Source: an uncultured cyanobacterium (GTDB lineage Bacteria; Cyanobacteriota; Cyanobacteriia; CACIAM-69d). From it: DNA of 12,180 bases. Below are positions 1-7,524 of the stretch, piece by piece (position 1 is the first letter of the stretch; each line of letters opens with the position of its first letter). The stretch spans positions 1 to 12,180 of the forward strand of contig CALCTI010000626.1 of the NCBI GenBank assembly GCA_937894105.1, read 5' to 3'. A program made the translations under genes and the position numbers. Under the pieces are notes generated by a model. The model searched no databases, was not told the origin of the DNA, and was given only the letters and a program-made list of their open reading frames with translations.

Positions 1-560
1 GTGGGCCAGTAGCCAGGCTTCTGAACGCCGCGCATCACCATACACATGTGAGTTGCCTCCACAACCACCGCCACACCGCGAGGTTGCAACACCTCTTGCA
101 GGGCATCGGCAATCTGAGAGGTTAGGCGTTCCTGAACTTGCAAACGGCGGCCGTACATTTCACAAATTCGGGCAATCTTGGATAGACCAATAACCTTGCC
201 GTCGGGAATGTAAGCCACATGGGCACGGCCGATGATGGGCAAAATGTGGTGCTCACAGGAGCTGAACAGGTCAATGTCGCGCACCAGGACCATTTCGTTG
301 GAATCCTCGTGGAAGATTGCCTTGTTCAGCAGTTCTTCCAAGGACTGGTTGTAACCAGAGGTCAGATGCTGCAAAGCCTTAACCACCCGGTTGGGGGTAC
401 CAATCAACCCTTCGCGGTCCGGGTCTTCTCCTAGGCCAATGAGTAAGGTGCGTACCGCTTGGCGCATGTCCTCATCAGTGACATGGGGATTGGTCGTCGC
501 GACCAAGGACTTTTCGAGTTCTTCGGCGCGAGCAAGCTCACGTGATGTAGATAGGGGCAT
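1..560 (-). CDS. folE: GTP cyclohydrolase I (FolE), 3' end cut by window edge
   Basis: This enzyme converts GTP to 7,8-dihydroneopterin triphosphate, the first step towards tetrahydrofolate and, in cyanobacteria, other pterins; it is a cytosolic homodecamer. The 186 visible residues carry the family core: LIGLGEDPDREGLIGTPNRV at 40-59, LFSSCEHHILPIIGRAH at 98-114, and GLSKIARICEMYGRRLQVQE at 125-144. Cys102, His105 and Cys173 (in HMCMVMRG) fit the three zinc ligands of the E. coli enzyme. About 30 C-terminal residues lie beyond base 1. The ATG at 558-560 is chosen because an in-frame TAG lies three codons upstream. No clear Shine-Dalgarno sequence precedes it. The N-terminus (residues 1-29) is variable in the family. 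The next gene on this strand is the symporter, 503 bp upstream, so folE is probably transcribed on its own. Confidence 0.95.
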   Translation of the reverse strand, partial: MPLSTSRELARAEELEKSLVATTNPHVTDEDMRQAVRTLLIGLGEDPDREGLIGTPNRVVKALQHLTSGYNQSLEELLNKAIFHEDSNEMVLVRDIDLFSSCEHHILPIIGRAHVAYIPDGKVIGLSKIARICEMYGRRLQVQERLTSQIADALQEVLQPRGVAVVVEATHMCMVMRGVQKPGYWP

Positions 561-1063
561 TACTAACTATGTTGGGTTAGGGGCTCTGGAAGGCGAAACG
601 ATGTCAAATTCGACACCAGAACTAACCATGGATTGGTGAGTCGTAACCGTTATTTATCGGGGAATACAGGCAGGGTACTTCCAGTCTTACCTACTCGTTC
701 ATCCCGGTCGGTTCTCATCTAATCACTACGAGATTTATTAATATCTCAAAACTTGTTAAACAACACAGGGGTTGTTTAATTATTTCCAAGCTCCAGGATC
801 TCAGAGTTGGTAGACCTTGGCTCAGACTGGTGGGGCGGCGGCGGAAAATTTTCCAGGGTAAATGCAAAGCAAATGCAACAAATATTGCTGGGATGGACCT
901 GGGTTTAGGGGATGGCTCTCATCTTTCGGAGCAGGGGGGAACGGGACCCATCCCTGGCGACCATCTCGATCACAAAATACTTACTTATGGCAGTATTTGC
1001 GAGAGCCTCAGGTGGGATTTCGTTGACTTAACTCCGTGAAGTCTCGGATCGGGATGGGTGGGA
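561..1063. other. Intergenic region between symporter 3' end and folE 5' end
   Basis: No convincing gene is present. The region must hold the end of the symporter transcript and the folE promoter, both read on the minus strand. A TTGACA-like hexamer reads on the minus strand at 607-602 but has no good -10 box at 16-18 bp, so no promoter is called. A 7-bp inverted repeat (AAATACT 975-981, AGTATTT 992-998) lies 65 bp past the symporter stop and is followed on the minus strand by a short T run; it could be a weak terminator. A longer-range pair (GGCTCTC 914-920, GAGAGCC 1001-1007) encloses it. The 69-codon plus-strand frame at 830-1039 looks like chance. Confidence 0.6.
756..779. repeat. Perfect 9-bp inverted repeat upstream of folE
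   Basis: TTAAACAAC (756-764) and GTTGTTTAA (771-779) are exact reverse complements separated by ACAGGG. The dyad lies about 200 bp upstream of the folE start. No T run follows on either strand, so it looks more like a protein-binding dyad or an RNA hairpin in a long folE leader than like a terminator. The arms and spacer are read directly from the sequence; any role is inference. Confidence 0.6.
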
Positions 1064-2824
1064 TTAAGGTTTTGTATGGGCGAGGCGGGTCAGGTACCGC
1101 AGCCATTGGAAGGCTAGCACGGCGATCGCTAAGGCAACAAATCCAGTGAGTCCCTTAAGTAACAAAAATCCGCCGATGGCAAACATGCTGCCAAACAGGA
1201 CGAAGAGGCTAGCCACGACGCGCTGGAGATCGAGCTTAAGGGATTGGGCTGGGGCGATCGCAGTGCGCTGGCGTTGGCGAGACCAGCCGGGGCCGCCGGG
1301 GCGCACTTTGGTGTAAAAGCGATCCAAAGTTTCGTCCGATTCGGGTGGGGTGAGTAGGAGGGTGGCGCCCCAAATCAGCGCGGACAGGCCAGTGGTGACC
1401 AGGAGTCGGAGCCCAAAGTCATCGATTTTTAACAGGGGAACCACGCTAGTAACAAAGCCGATCAGGGATCCGGCTATCATAGCCGCCAGCTCCGTTGCGG
1501 CGTTAACGCGCCACCAGAACCAGCGCAGGATTAACACCGCGCCGGGACCGGTACCGATCGCAATCACCAGTCGAAAAACCGTGGCAATATCTTCGGTAAA
1601 AAAGGCGGCGATCGCCCCCAAAACGGTCACCAACAACGACATGCCCCGCCCTACCCACACCAGCTCAGACTGGCTGGCGTTGGGGGAAAGAAAACGCCGG
1701 TACAGGTCATTGGTGAGGTACGACGCGCCCCAGTTGATAGAGGTGGATACGGTGCTCATAAAGGCGGCGATGAGGGAGGCGACCACAAGACCGAGCACGG
1801 CCGGGGGCAGGAAGTCGAGCATCAGTTTGGGGTAGCCCAGTTCGCGATCGCCTAGGTCGGGATAAAGCACCATGGCAGCCAACGCCACCAAAATCCACGG
1901 CCAGGTGCGAATGCCGTAATGCAGGATGTTAAACCACCAAGCCGCCTTTTCCGCCTCCGCTTCTGACTTGGCGGCGAGCAACCGCTGAATAAATTCTCCG
2001 CCCCCGTCGCTCCGGCGAAAACTCCACCATTGCAGCAGCACGTAAGCGCCAAAAGTGCCTGCCGTAATGCCTGCCGCATCGCTCCATTGGGGACCGTTAT
2101 TCCATTGGATGGGTAGAAACGCCAGGGTGTCTTGGGTGCCGATCGCCTGAACCTGGGTGAGCAATTCGGGAATGCCCCCCACTTCGGCGATCGCAAACCA
2201 AGCCACCACAATTGCGCCAAATAGGGCCAGGAAAAACTGAATAAAATCCGTCGCCACCACCCCCCACAACCCAGAAAAGCCCGTATAGATCAACACAAAT
2301 AAGCTGACGCCCACCACGCTAAACACTTTCAGGTTGTCCGCCGGTTCAACGCCAACGCTTTGCCATAGATTCAACGCGTCCACCACCTTGACCATGGCCA
2401 ACATGGCATAGCCAATGCCGATGCAGTTGGTGGGCACCGCCAGTAGAAACGCTTTCACCGCTCGCAAAGTGGCCGCCATTTTGCCGCCGTAGCGCAGTTC
2501 CGTCAGCTCCGCATCGGTCACCACCTCGGACCGCCGCCACAGCCGCGCAAACACGTACACCATAATCAGATGGGCAACGGCAAAGCTCCACCATTCCCAG
2601 TTGCCCACAATGCCCCGCGTGGCCACCACTCCTGCCACGTACAGCGGCGTATCGATGGAAAAGGTGGTGGCCGCCATGCTGGTGCCCGAGAGCCACCAGG
2701 GGAGCGATCGCCCGGACACAAAAAAATCTTCCAAACTGTTTGACGCCTTGCGGGAGAGCCAAAGCCCAATACCCAGGGACGCCAGCAAATACAGCAGTAC
2801 AACAATCCAGTCAATAGCTTGCAT
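1064..2824 (-). CDS. Sodium:solute symporter family (SSF/SLC5-like) permease
   Basis: This is an inner-membrane secondary transporter of the sodium:solute symporter family, which uses the sodium gradient to import a solute. The 586 residues form about 13-15 hydrophobic segments, beginning at residues 5-24, 44-66, 76-96 and 122-145. The family-typical first loop DFFVSGRSLPWW is at 33-44. The segment AAFMSTVSTSINWGASYL at 353-370, followed by TNDLYRRF, matches the region whose Ser/Ser-Thr pair (here Ser357 and Thr358) forms the Na2 site in vSGLT. The length fits the longer, SGLT-like members better than short PutP types. A polar loop at about 490-530 precedes one or two last helices. The start ATG 2822-2824 is the only ATG after an in-frame stop 12 codons upstream; no clear Shine-Dalgarno is seen. 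The substrate (sugar, amino acid, carboxylate or other) cannot be told from sequence alone. It is divergent from the 3099 gene. Confidence 0.9.
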   Translation of the reverse strand: MQAIDWIVVLLYLLASLGIGLWLSRKASNSLEDFFVSGRSLPWWLSGTSMAATTFSIDTPLYVAGVVATRGIVGNWEWWSFAVAHLIMVYVFARLWRRSEVVTDAELTELRYGGKMAATLRAVKAFLLAVPTNCIGIGYAMLAMVKVVDALNLWQSVGVEPADNLKVFSVVGVSLFVLIYTGFSGLWGVVATDFIQFFLALFGAIVVAWFAIAEVGGIPELLTQVQAIGTQDTLAFLPIQWNNGPQWSDAAGITAGTFGAYVLLQWWSFRRSDGGGEFIQRLLAAKSEAEAEKAAWWFNILHYGIRTWPWILVALAAMVLYPDLGDRELGYPKLMLDFLPPAVLGLVVASLIAAFMSTVSTSINWGASYLTNDLYRRFLSPNASQSELVWVGRGMSLLVTVLGAIAAFFTEDIATVFRLVIAIGTGPGAVLILRWFWWRVNAATELAAMIAGSLIGFVTSVVPLLKIDDFGLRLLVTTGLSALIWGATLLLTPPESDETLDRFYTKVRPGGPGWSRQRQRTAIAPAQSLKLDLQRVVASLFVLFGSMFAIGGFLLLKGLTGFVALAIAVLAFQWLRYLTRLAHTKP

Positions 2825-3098
2825 AGGGATAAAAGAAGTGGGAGCTAACGTCTCCCGTTAACAAAATGGGAGAGAGGGGGGATCCGCACCATTGCCCCTG
2901 TCACCAAAGTCTTTGGCTGCGAGTGCAAATCTTGAGGATCCCCCCCATCTTCCTGAGTTAGGGCGGCTTCGTGTCGAACTCATGTGTAACCCAGTTAATC
3001 ACTCTGGTTAAATATCTCGGCGGTCATAGAATCAATTGACACACACCGTTTTGGATTAAAGCGCTAGCCTAGGGGGCAGTGTTGAGGGATTTGTCGTT
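2825..3098. promoter_or_regulatory. Divergent intergenic region (symporter / membrane protein-cobD)
   Basis: This 274-bp gap separates divergent genes and so must carry two promoters. A TTGACA hexamer occurs at 3036-3041 facing the 3099 gene, but the nearest AT-rich -10 candidates (around 3054-3061) are only 12-14 bp away, so the promoter is not firmly assigned. The symporter-proximal half holds the inverted repeat at 2876-2945 listed separately. I saw no B12-box (GCCACTG-type) element that would mark a cobalamin riboswitch ahead of the cobD operon. Confidence 0.5.
2876..2945. repeat. 70-bp inverted-repeat element with GGGGGGATCC ends
   Basis: GGGGGGATCC (2876-2885) and GGATCCCCCC (2936-2945) are perfect reverse complements. 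Between them sit a second pair, GCAC (2886-2889) with GTGC (2923-2926), and a tight hairpin, CCAAAG-T-CTTTGG (2904-2916). The nested symmetry suggests a foldable RNA or a small palindromic mobile repeat. GGGGGATC-rich intergenic repeats are common in cyanobacteria, so a diverged MITE-like repeat is the simplest reading; a terminator or leader structure is also possible. Copy number in the genome is unknown here. Confidence 0.55.
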
Positions 3099-3542
3099 TT
3101 GAGTAGTTTTGATCTTGCTGCCAGGCTAGATGTAACTGGATTTTTGGTGCCGTTGCCGGACTGGGTGCCGTTTATTGTTGAGGTTAGCGGTGAGGCGATC
3201 GCCGGAGTGTGCCTATGGTCGCTGGCCCTGTATTTGGGCTTGTCTCCCCTGGGCGAGTGGGTTATAGATCAAATTATTCGATGGTTTGATTTTGCCGAAC
3301 GCTCCCTATACGCCACCGAAGAAGAATACGAGCGCACCCGCGACAATCGCGAAGCTCAAAATGCGTTTTACGCGTCGATTTTTAGTATTTTCCCCTTTTT
3401 CTTGGCGGGCATTGGCGCAAACTGGTTTGTTGCCCGAAGTTTAGGCACCGGTTGGACCGTTAGCGTGGGTCTGCTTGCGGTGATGTCCTGTGGCGTTTAC
3501 GAGTTGGGACGGCGCACGGGTAAAGCCGAAGGAGATTCTTAA
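3099..3542 (+). CDS. Small unrecognised membrane protein, probably operonic with cobD
   Basis: I do not recognise this 147-residue protein beyond a resemblance to conserved hypothetical cyanobacterial membrane proteins. Three hydrophobic stretches are visible: about 24-48, 91-112 and 116-137. Between the first and second lies an acidic and basic segment, roughly 60-89, with ATEEEYERTRDNREAQNAFY, which probably forms a soluble helical loop. The tail is short and charged. The start is a TTG at 3099-3101, supported by GAGGGA at 3084-3089 with a spacing of 9; no ATG or GTG lies upstream in frame. The gene ends 37 bp before the cobD-like gene on the same strand, so the two are likely co-transcribed. 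A role near cobalamin metabolism is only a guess from position. No catalytic motif is visible. Confidence 0.8.
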   Translation: MSSFDLAARLDVTGFLVPLPDWVPFIVEVSGEAIAGVCLWSLALYLGLSPLGEWVIDQIIRWFDFAERSLYATEEEYERTRDNREAQNAFYASIFSIFPFFLAGIGANWFVARSLGTGWTVSVGLLAVMSCGVYELGRRTGKAEGDS

Positions 3543-3579
3543 GTAGGGTGCGTCTCGACGATCCGCAAGGGGGTTAACG

Positions 3580-4683
3580 GTGGTACAAACTGCAATACCC
3601 ACCCATGGGGGAAATTTAAAGTGGGCCGCGGCGATCGCCCAATGTTCTCCCGGCGAAATCCTCGACTTTTCTGCCAGCATTAATCCCCTGGGACCGCCCC
3701 AGTCGGTTCTCAATGCACTGCAAAACGCCATTGAAAACCAGCGAGCTTTAACCGCCTATCCCGATCCGAATTACACCCGCCTGCGTGAGGCGATCGCTCA
3801 GCACCACCACATCGACCCAGACTGGATCTTTCCCGGCAACGGTGCGGCAGAATTGTTTACCTGGATCGCACGGGACTGTGTCAATTGCAGCACGGTGTAT
3901 TTGCCAGTGCCCGCCTTCGCCGATTACGGACGGGCCCTAAAAGCACTGGATATTCCCATCACCCCCATTCCCCTGTCCCTGGAGCCGGGTAACACTCACT
4001 TACCTTGGGCACGATCGCCCCGGCCCCCTAGCGCCCTGTGGCTGAACAATCCCCACAACCCCACCGGTCGCCTTTGGTCCGCTGATACCATCCGCCAGCG
4101 CCTTGCGGAAACTGCCGAGGCGCTGGAGTTGGTGGCGATCGATGAGGCGTTTATGGATTTTTTGCCGCCGGAGCAGCAGCAAAGTTTAATCCACCAGGTG
4201 ACGGAGTACCCTCAGTTGGTGATTGTGCGATCGCTCACCAAGTTTTACAGCATTCCCGGCTTGCGGCTAGGGTATGCCATTGCCCACCCGGATCGCCTCA
4301 AACGCTGGCAAACGTGGCGAGATCCTTGGTGTGTCAATGCTCTGGCAGAGGTGGCGGGGCTGGCAGCCCTGGGCGATCGCGACTTTGTCCAGAAAACCTG
4401 GCGATGGCTATCGGCGGCGCGGGAAAACTTGCAACAGAGGATAGGACAATTGCCCGGCATGGCGGTATATCCGGGGGCGGCAAATTATTTATTGGTGAAA
4501 AGTGCCGTGTCCGTATCGGCGATGCAACAGCAATTATTGATGGGCGATGCCATTGCCATTCGCAACTGTGCCACTTTTCCCGAGCTAGGGGACAGATACT
4601 TTCGCGTTGCCGTGCGCACCCCGTCCCAAAATGAACAACTGGTTAGCGCCCTTTGCAAAGGGCTTAGGGCGACACAGACTTAA
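3580..4683 (+). CDS. cobD: L-threonine-O-3-phosphate decarboxylase (CobD), PLP-dependent
   Basis: This protein is a fold-type I, class I/II aminotransferase-like enzyme. The CobD family decarboxylates threonine phosphate to (R)-1-amino-2-propanol O-2-phosphate, which becomes the linker of the cobalamin nucleotide loop. Evidence: the N-terminal HGGN (9-12) and LDFSASINPLGPP (28-40) that mark CobD against its close relative HisC; GNGAAELF at 86-93; NNPHNPTG at 156-163 with the PLP-contacting Asn160; Asp188 in AIDEAF, which pairs with the pyridine nitrogen; SLTKFYSIPGLRLGY at 218-232, with Lys221 as the Schiff-base lysine and Arg229; and FRVAVR at 341-346, with Arg346 as the probable carboxylate binder. 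The 367-residue length is normal. The GTG start at 3580 is preceded by AAGGGGG. A histidinol-phosphate aminotransferase is the main alternative, but the HGGN start argues for CobD. No other cob gene lies in the window. Confidence 0.87.
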   Translation: MVQTAIPTHGGNLKWAAAIAQCSPGEILDFSASINPLGPPQSVLNALQNAIENQRALTAYPDPNYTRLREAIAQHHHIDPDWIFPGNGAAELFTWIARDCVNCSTVYLPVPAFADYGRALKALDIPITPIPLSLEPGNTHLPWARSPRPPSALWLNNPHNPTGRLWSADTIRQRLAETAEALELVAIDEAFMDFLPPEQQQSLIHQVTEYPQLVIVRSLTKFYSIPGLRLGYAIAHPDRLKRWQTWRDPWCVNALAEVAGLAALGDRDFVQKTWRWLSAARENLQQRIGQLPGMAVYPGAANYLLVKSAVSVSAMQQQLLMGDAIAIRNCATFPELGDRYFRVAVRTPSQNEQLVSALCKGLRATQT

Positions 4684-4863
4684 CCCCATCTTTGCAATAA
4701 GACTGCGTAACGTTGTGTAATATTTAGCCGCAGAAAGAATCAGATCCTGACACACATCACCCCCAACCGTAGCGGTCTGTAACATCTCTTTGATGCCCCG
4801 CTGCCAACCCTTAAACACCTGCTAGGCTAGGAAAGGACGTTAAAAAACCTGTGAAAAAGTGTA
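4684..4863. other. Intergenic gap cobD - sensor kinase, with overlapping micro-ORF at its end
   Basis: The 180-bp gap has no strong terminator hairpin after cobD. A purine-rich AGGAAAGGA stretch sits at 4829-4837, 26 bp ahead of the GTG taken as the kinase start and 13 bp ahead of another GTG at 4851. The second GTG opens a 27-codon frame (4851-4934) that overlaps the kinase start region; see findings. A 77-codon minus-strand frame across 4585-4818 overlaps the cobD 3' end and is not supported. Confidence 0.4.
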
Positions 4864-7071
4864 GTGAATGCTGCACTGTTTTGTGGGCACTTACCGTTGG
4901 AGCGATGGGAGCAACGATCATCTGTGGGTTCTGAATTAACTCATCAAGCTGGTATACCGCCCCAGGGGGGCATTCAAAACGGCACCAACGGCGTTAATTC
5001 TGATGCTCTGGTGCCTCTGCCGAGCTCGGTTTTGAGCGATTTGCTCGCTGAGTGTCCCCAGCTGCGATCGCAAATATATTTCAAAAATTCCCTCACTGCC
5101 CTGTCCCACGCCATGGAAGATTTGGTGTTGGCCGGCAGTGATGATGACGTACCTGTGGTGATTGCCTGTTTCCAAAAGGAGCGGTTTTATCGCCAAGAAG
5201 CTCGCCGCTATGAGCGCATTGGACGGCGATCGCCCTACGTGTACGTTTTGGCGTCGCCGGAGACGGATTTAATTGCCAGTCCCAAAAATCACGAGGCGGT
5301 GTCTTTCACCCCGGAGGATGCCCTAGCGAACGAATGGCATTTGGTGATTTTGGGACAAAACTACGCCGCCTGTTTAATTTGTGCCGAGCGGCGATCGCCC
5401 GATGGGAGCGCGGGCAAAAAGTCGGCTTTAACGGTGTCCACAGTGGCCAACCGCAACCGTCGCTTTGAAGGGGTGTGGACCTTTGATCGCCCCACCACCT
5501 GCGCCGCCACCGTAATTTTGCTAAAGCGCATTTGTCACTATCGCCCGGACCTGCGTGATTCCATTGTCCCCCTGATAGGATCCTTACCCAGCTCTGCGGC
5601 CAAGCCTTTTATTCATAGTGACCCGGAGCCCTTTGCGAAGCGGCTGATGACCTATTTGCAAACGGGGCAGAACAAGCTAACAAAGGCTTATCAAAATATC
5701 GCCAACCGGGAGCGGCGAGAGCGGCTGATTAATTTTATTTCGTCCACCATTCGCCAGTCTTTGGATCCCAATGAGGTGCTGGCGATCGCTAGCAAGGAGC
5801 TGAGCCAAGCCTTACGGGTGTGTCGCTGCTTGGTTTATCGCTGTGGCATTGATGACGAAACCACAGCCATTGCCCATGAGGCGCTGGCGGCCAATGTGGC
5901 GACAGTGACCGGTAATGTGTGGCCCCTACAAGATATTCCCCTTTTCCAAAGCATTGCCCAGGATGAGGTGACGGCGGTGGCGATCGCCGACACCGCTGAA
6001 GATAAGCGACTGTTAGAGCCCGCTGATAATTTGGCCCAAGAGCTTGCCCAGCGCTGGGGCATCACCTCGTGGCTGCTGGTGCCCGTACGCTATCGAGATA
6101 AATTTCTCGGAATGATCGAACTGCACCACTGCGGCAGCTTCGCCCACACCTGGACCAACGATGAAGTCAGCCTAGTGGAAGCAGTGGCAGTGCAGCTAGG
6201 GGGGGCTTTACTCCAGGCCCAAGCCTATGCGGATCTGGAAAACTTCAGTGAACAGCTAGAAGTGTTGGACCAAACCCGCAGCAATTTAATCGCCATCACT
6301 GGACACGAGTTACGGACGCCGTTGTCCACCATTCGGGTGTGTTTAGAAAGCTTAGCCAGCGAGCCGAATATGGCTCAAGAATTGCGCCAGGTTATGTTAG
6401 AAACAGCCCTGGAAGATGCGGATCGAATGCGCTATTTAGTGCAGGACTTTTTGACGTTATCGCGACTAGAAAGTGGTCGGGTACCGTGGAATTTAGAACC
6501 CCTTTCGGTGCAAGAATGTGTGGATTTAGCCCTTAGCGGTATTTATACGCGATTTAATTCCTCGTCCCGTCCGGGGATCGTTCTTAAGCTGCCTGCCCAC
6601 CTTAGTCCCGTTGAATCGGACGGGGAGTGGTTGGTGGAAGTGCTGTCTAAACTGTTAGATAACGCCTGTAAATTTACCCCCAACGACGGCAAAGTCTCCA
6701 TTACTGCCCATGAAGTTGACGATAAAAAACTGCAGCTTACGATTGCTGATACAGGACGTGGTATTGATGCCAACCAGCTAGAGGCAGTGTTTGATCGGTT
6801 TTATCAGGCGGAGGGTTCCCTACGCCGCACCGTTGGGGGCACGGGTTCAGGATACGCTATTTGTCGCCTGATTTTGAAGGGGTGGGGCGCCAGGGTGTGG
6901 GCAGAGTCTGACGGATGTGACCAGGGTAGCCAGTTTCATCTGCTGGTGCCGATCGCCGATGAAGGGGGTTCGGCGATCGCCCCAGAGTCTACGGGCATTG
7001 CCGATAGCGCCGTATCGATGTCACGGGATGCAATTCGGGCAAAATACCGAAAAATTGTCCAGTCGAGTTAA
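4864..7071 (+). CDS. DICT-GAF sensor histidine kinase (orphan)
   Basis: This is a soluble cyanobacterial sensor histidine kinase of 735 residues with no obvious membrane segment. Order of parts: a poorly conserved N-terminus (1-50); a DICT sensory domain (about 55-235), recognised by LTALSHAMED, VVIACFQKERFYRQEARRY and NEWHLVILGQNYAACLIC; a helical linker; a GAF domain (about 290-450); a HisKA domain with ITGHELRTPLSTIR and phosphoacceptor His481; and a HATPase_c domain with N box LLDNACKFT (Asn600), G1 box ADTGRGI (628-634), F box DRFYQ (644-648) and G2 box GGTGSGYAI (658-666). The G2 box usually reads GGTGLGLAI, so Ser and Tyr here are unusual. A 36-residue polar tail follows. No chromophore Cys is evident in the GAF domain, so the ligand is unknown. 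No response regulator is adjacent. The start is uncertain: GTG 4864 gives the full frame, and GTG 4924 is an alternative preceded by GGGAG. Confidence 0.9.
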   Translation: MNAALFCGHLPLERWEQRSSVGSELTHQAGIPPQGGIQNGTNGVNSDALVPLPSSVLSDLLAECPQLRSQIYFKNSLTALSHAMEDLVLAGSDDDVPVVIACFQKERFYRQEARRYERIGRRSPYVYVLASPETDLIASPKNHEAVSFTPEDALANEWHLVILGQNYAACLICAERRSPDGSAGKKSALTVSTVANRNRRFEGVWTFDRPTTCAATVILLKRICHYRPDLRDSIVPLIGSLPSSAAKPFIHSDPEPFAKRLMTYLQTGQNKLTKAYQNIANRERRERLINFISSTIRQSLDPNEVLAIASKELSQALRVCRCLVYRCGIDDETTAIAHEALAANVATVTGNVWPLQDIPLFQSIAQDEVTAVAIADTAEDKRLLEPADNLAQELAQRWGITSWLLVPVRYRDKFLGMIELHHCGSFAHTWTNDEVSLVEAVAVQLGGALLQAQAYADLENFSEQLEVLDQTRSNLIAITGHELRTPLSTIRVCLESLASEPNMAQELRQVMLETALEDADRMRYLVQDFLTLSRLESGRVPWNLEPLSVQECVDLALSGIYTRFNSSSRPGIVLKLPAHLSPVESDGEWLVEVLSKLLDNACKFTPNDGKVSITAHEVDDKKLQLTIADTGRGIDANQLEAVFDRFYQAEGSLRRTVGGTGSGYAICRLILKGWGARVWAESDGCDQGSQFHLLVPIADEGGSAIAPESTGIADSAVSMSRDAIRAKYRKIVQSS

Positions 7072-7142
7072 GGGCGTTATTGCAATATATCCACAAAGCC
7101 GAACAGGATTTTTAATCGGGTTATGGGGGTCATAAGAATAAC

Positions 7143-7185
7143 ATCCTAGACTTCCAGTGGAGAGAAAGGAAGCCCTAGGATTTTT
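7143..7185 (+). terminator. Intrinsic terminator of the sensor kinase gene
   Basis: ATCCTAG (7143-7149) plus CTTCC (7151-7155) pairs with GGAAG (7168-7172) plus CTAGGAT (7175-7181), leaving a 12-nt loop. It is followed on the plus strand by a T5 run (7181-7185). It lies 72 bp past the kinase stop, between convergent genes. On the minus strand the T run after the hairpin is poorer, so its effect on the small minus-strand gene at 7194 is less clear. Confidence 0.8.
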
Positions 7186-7193
7186 ATGCGAGC

Positions 7194-7403
7194 CTAGCTA
7201 AGTCTGATCCAGCCACGCTTTACGGCGTGTATCAAGCGATCAATTACTATATGCTCCTCTTTGGTCAAATTTCCATACAACAGTGCGGACTTAATTTCTT
7301 GGCGATTGTGTTCGGTGACCTGTCCCAATTCCCAAACGGCTGAGAAGGTATTGACCACATCGGTGTCAACACAAAGGGGAGGCAACTTAAGAAGTGAAGA
7401 CAT
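7194..7403 (-). CDS. Small conserved hypothetical protein, copy 1 of a tandem pair
   Basis: No named function is recognised. The 69-residue product is related to the product of the gene at 8031-8234: about 33 of 58 aligned residues are identical, including NR.EI.SALL.G.LT, the IDR triplet and HAVKRGW. It looks wholly helical and cytosolic, has no signal peptide, and resembles the short cyanobacterial proteins with an EE/DxxxIDRLxxAxxRG pattern. The start ATG 7401-7403 is chosen because its product aligns with the MSPQFKLP start of copy 2. ATG 7407-7409 (two residues longer) and GTG 7521-7523 (109 residues) are alternatives in the same frame. None of the three has a well-placed Shine-Dalgarno; AGAAG directly abuts the GTG. 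It is convergent with the sensor kinase gene. A regulatory or adaptor role is possible but not shown. Confidence 0.7.
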   Translation of the reverse strand: MSSLLKLPPLCVDTDVVNTFSAVWELGQVTEHNRQEIKSALLYGNLTKEEHIVIDRLIHAVKRGWIRLS

Positions 7404-7524
7404 TGGCATGTTGAGTGAGTGAGGTGTGGATCTGACTTCAAGCGCGACCCGGCTTTGCTGCGGATCTTGACCTGAAGGACTTTTAAGAGTTGAAGCAAAA
7501 CCAATGATTGTGTCATTGGTCACC

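Noticed and set aside
830..1039. 69-codon plus-strand ORF in the symporter-folE gap
   Set aside because: No Shine-Dalgarno, no recognisable family, low-quality composition, and it crosses two inverted repeats.
895..1063. Short resemblance to 5S rRNA text (TCGGGATGGG and nearby GGGATGGGT)
   Set aside because: Only a handful of bases match; there is no 5S-length alignment, no helix order and no rRNA context.
1350..1835. 161-codon plus-strand ORF antisense to the symporter
   Set aside because: It is a shadow of a strong SSF coding frame, with no family match.
2825..3098. Cobalamin riboswitch ahead of the cobD operon
   Set aside because: No B12-box-like GCCACTG motif or long multi-stem order was found; the visible pairings do not match the class.
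4585..4818. 77-codon minus-strand ORF overlapping the cobD 3' end
   Set aside because: About 100 bp lie antisense to well-supported cobD coding sequence, and the product resembles no known protein.
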